This document shows positions 61,599 to 64,000 of a DNA stretch of 64,000 bases, in pieces. The notes under the pieces are model-generated. The model ran no database searches. It was not told the origin of the DNA and saw only the letters and a program-made list of their open reading frames with translations. The position numbers were made by a program, and so were the translations under genes. The first letter of the stretch is position 1. Every line of letters begins with the position of its first letter. This DNA is from Rhodobacteraceae bacterium HLUCCO07. GTDB taxonomy: Bacteria > Pseudomonadota > Alphaproteobacteria > Rhodobacterales > Rhodobacteraceae. The stretch covers positions 248,001 through 312,000 of the forward strand of contig LJSU01000009.1 of assembly GCA_001314705.1 (NCBI GenBank), written 5' to 3'.

Positions 61599-62611
61599 TC
61601 CGCCGCCTCGCTCAGGATGCACAATACCCGCGCATCCGGCCCCAAAGGATCCATCGCCAGAAGCGCGGCCAGCCCCGCCCCACCCGAGGGCGTGGTCTCC
61701 AACCCCGCCCCGGCCAGTTGTGGCATTGCCGCCGCCGCGTGCTCTTCGCTGATCGTGACGAAGGTATCCGCATCGCGCGCCAACCCCTTGAGCGCGATCA
61801 GCGACGGCTCCTTGCAATCCAGTCGCCCCATGGCGGACACCGGCCCCGCGGTCACAACGGCACGCCCCGCCCGCACACTCTCGGTCAGCGCCGGTGCCGC
61901 GACAGGTTCGACCACGATGATCCGTGGATAATCACCCCAGGCCGCGCGGAACAAGGCGGCACAGGACGCCGCCAATCCACCCACCCCCGCCTGCAACAGG
62001 ATATGGGTGGGCGGCTCGTCCATCGCCTGCACGACCTCGCCAGCCAGCGCCAGGTATCCCTCCATCACCCGCAACGGCTGGTCGAAATAGCCCGGCCACG
62101 AGGAATCCGACAACAGCGCCCATTGGTTTTCTTCTGCCGCCTGCAGTGCCGCAGTCATGCTTTCCTCATATGTGGTTCCCGCACGCACCACCTTCGCACC
62201 GATCCCGCGCAGGCGCTCGGCAAAGGCTTCGGGCACGGCCTCGCTCAAATAGATCACCGCGCGCGCACCAAAGGCCATGGCCCCCGCGGCGACCGACAGC
62301 CCGTGATTGCCCGCGCTCGCCGCGACATAGGTGCGGCCCCGCACCCGACCCTCGACAGCATCTCGCGCGATCACATAGGCCGCACCGAGTGCCTTGAAAC
62401 TGCCGAGACCCATCCGCGCGCGCTCGTCCTTGACAAAGACCTCGCCTGCGCCGGCAAAACCGTCGCGGCGGACCAGCGGCGTTACATCGTGGAAGGGACA
62501 GCGCGCCAACAATGCCCCAACTGCCTGCATATCGACACTCGGCCAGGGCACATCGGCCATGCCCTCCAATTCGAGGCCCCTGCCCCGCCACGGATTGTAA
62601 AGTCGTTGCAT
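61595..62611 (-). CDS. Pyridoxal-phosphate-dependent lyase, diaminopropionate ammonia-lyase-like
   Basis: [23 protein letters not shown] (PLP Lys), [28 protein letters not shown]. Confidence 0.88.
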   Translation of the reverse strand: MQRLYNPWRGRGLELEGMADVPWPSVDMQAVGALLARCPFHDVTPLVRRDGFAGAGEVFVKDERARMGLGSFKALGAAYVIARDAVEGRVRGRTYVAASAGNHGLSVAAGAMAFGARAVIYLSEAVPEAFAERLRGIGAKVVRAGTTYEESMTAALQAAEENQWALLSDSSWPGYFDQPLRVMEGYLALAGEVVQAMDEPPTHILLQAGVGGLAASCAALFRAAWGDYPRIIVVEPVAAPALTESVRAGRAVVTAGPVSAMGRLDCKEPSLIALKGLARDADTFVTISEEHAAAAMPQLAGAGLETTPSGGAGLAALLAMDPLGPDARVLCILSEAAE

Positions 62612-62814
62612 GCTCCATTCCTTTTACGTTCTGCCAGTCTTGGGCTTTTGGGCGGCCATCGCAACCCCGCAACGCGCGCTCTGCACGGACGCCCTGGAAA
62701 CCGCCCCACCGGCGCCACAAACCGCGCGCTTGCCCCCTTCCATGCCCCGCCCCCTTGTCGTATGACGACGCCAGTCGAAGGACACAGCGCCGGAACCCCG
62801 GGGGAAACGCGAAA

Positions 62815-64000
62815 ATGACCGACCCAGCCATCACCGAAGATCTGATCGCCGCACATGGGCTCAAGCCCGACGAATACGCCCGCATCCTCGAGATCATCGG
62901 GCGCGAGCCAACTTTCACCGAGCTGGGAATCTTCTCGGCAATGTGGAACGAACATTGCTCCTACAAATCCTCCAAGAAATGGCTGCGCACCCTTCCGACC
63001 GAGGGCCCACAGGTGATCTGCGGGCCGGGCGAGAACGCCGGCGTGATCGACATCGGCGATAACCAGGCCGTGATCTTCAAGATGGAAAGCCACAATCACC
63101 CTTCCTATATCGAGCCCTACCAGGGCGCGGCCACGGGCGTGGGCGGCATCCTGCGCGATGTTTTCACCATGGGCGCACGACCCATCGCCGCCATGAACTC
63201 GCTTTCCTTTGGCGAAGTTGCACATCCCAAGACAAGGCAACTGGTGCATGGCGTGGTCGAAGGCATCGGCGGATACGGCAACTGCTTCGGCGTGCCCACC
63301 GTGGGCGGAGAGGTGCGGTTCGATCCGGCCTACAACGGCAACTGCCTCGTCAACGCCTTTGCCGCAGGTCTCGCGGATGCGGACAAGATTTTCTACTCTG
63401 CCGCCTCCGGCGTCGGTATGCCGGTGGTCTATCTCGGCGCCAAGACCGGGCGCGACGGCGTCGGCGGCGCCACCATGGCCAGTGCCGAATTCGATGAATC
63501 GATCGAGGAGAAACGCCCCACCGTTCAGGTTGGCGACCCCTTCACCGAGAAACGCCTGATGGAGGCAACGCTGGAATTGATGGCCACCGGTGCGGTCATC
63601 TCGATCCAGGACATGGGCGCGGCGGGCCTCACCTGTTCGGCGGTCGAAATGGGCGACAAGGGGGGGCTGGGCGTCAAGCTGCAACTTGATGACGTGCCCC
63701 AGCGCGAGGCCGCGATGACGGCCTACGAGATGATGCTCTCGGAAAGCCAGGAGCGCATGCTGATGGTCCTGCGACCCGAGAAAGAAGCCGAGGCGCGGGC
63801 GGTGTTCGAGAAATGGGATCTCGATTTCGCCATCGTCGGCGAAACCATCCCCGAAGATCGTTTCCTTATCCTGCATGGCAATTCGGTCATGGCCGATCTG
63901 CCGCTCTCCAAGCTCTCCTCCGAAGCCCCCGAGTATGATCGACCATGGGTCGAAACCCCACCCACAGACCCGCTCGACCCCGAAAGTGTACCGGGGGTCG
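62815..64000 (+). CDS. purL: Phosphoribosylformylglycinamidine synthase subunit PurL; C-terminus cut by window end
   Basis: [66 protein letters not shown]. Confidence 0.98.
   Translation, partial: MTDPAITEDLIAAHGLKPDEYARILEIIGREPTFTELGIFSAMWNEHCSYKSSKKWLRTLPTEGPQVICGPGENAGVIDIGDNQAVIFKMESHNHPSYIEPYQGAATGVGGILRDVFTMGARPIAAMNSLSFGEVAHPKTRQLVHGVVEGIGGYGNCFGVPTVGGEVRFDPAYNGNCLVNAFAAGLADADKIFYSAASGVGMPVVYLGAKTGRDGVGGATMASAEFDESIEEKRPTVQVGDPFTEKRLMEATLELMATGAVISIQDMGAAGLTCSAVEMGDKGGLGVKLQLDDVPQREAAMTAYEMMLSESQERMLMVLRPEKEAEARAVFEKWDLDFAIVGETIPEDRFLILHGNSVMADLPLSKLSSEAPEYDRPWVETPPTDPLDPESVPGV

Overview
High-GC alphaproteobacterial chromosomal window, Rhodobacteraceae/Roseobacter-like by gene content and codon style. 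It is densely packed with mostly core genes. I see no rRNA, recognisable tRNA, CRISPR array, transposase or integrase. Main blocks are: class II DAHP synthase (cut by the window start); a GlxA/GbdR-type regulator; a branched-chain-amino-acid-type ABC transporter (SBP, two ATPases, two permeases); a HerA/DUF853 ATPase; IalB; a ketosynthase-ACP-LpxD cluster; an L,D-transpeptidase opposite a YcbK-like protein; GNAT and amidase; lepA; trpGDC-moaC-moeA-lexA; comEC; gltX; gltA; ccm genes interrupted by a holin/endolysin pair; argC; murI; a fused indolepyruvate ferredoxin oxidoreductase with a divergent LysR; rplM-rpsI; speD-speE; a repeat-rich membrane protein; trmFO-methyltransferase-gluQ; an AstE/AspA deacylase, M24 hydrolase and DAPAL-like PLP lyase group; and purL (cut by the window end). 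The most interesting non-obvious signals are: (i) two unlinked intergenic small-RNA candidates sharing CCTCCCTGT-NN-GACT directly before an intrinsic terminator, with additional CCTCC-exposing hairpin loops (anti-Shine-Dalgarno-like); (ii) a holin plus N-acetylmuramidase cassette inserted between ccmE and ccmF with a CtrA-like site upstream, resembling an unlinked gene-transfer-agent lysis cassette; (iii) a beta-helix-like membrane protein with three 49-aa/147-bp repeats; (iv) an uncharacterised deacylase/M24/PLP-lyase catabolic module; (v) a perfect 9-bp inverted repeat and an 11-bp tandem repeat in the IOR/LysR intergenic region. All assignments come from reading the sequence. No database search was run.
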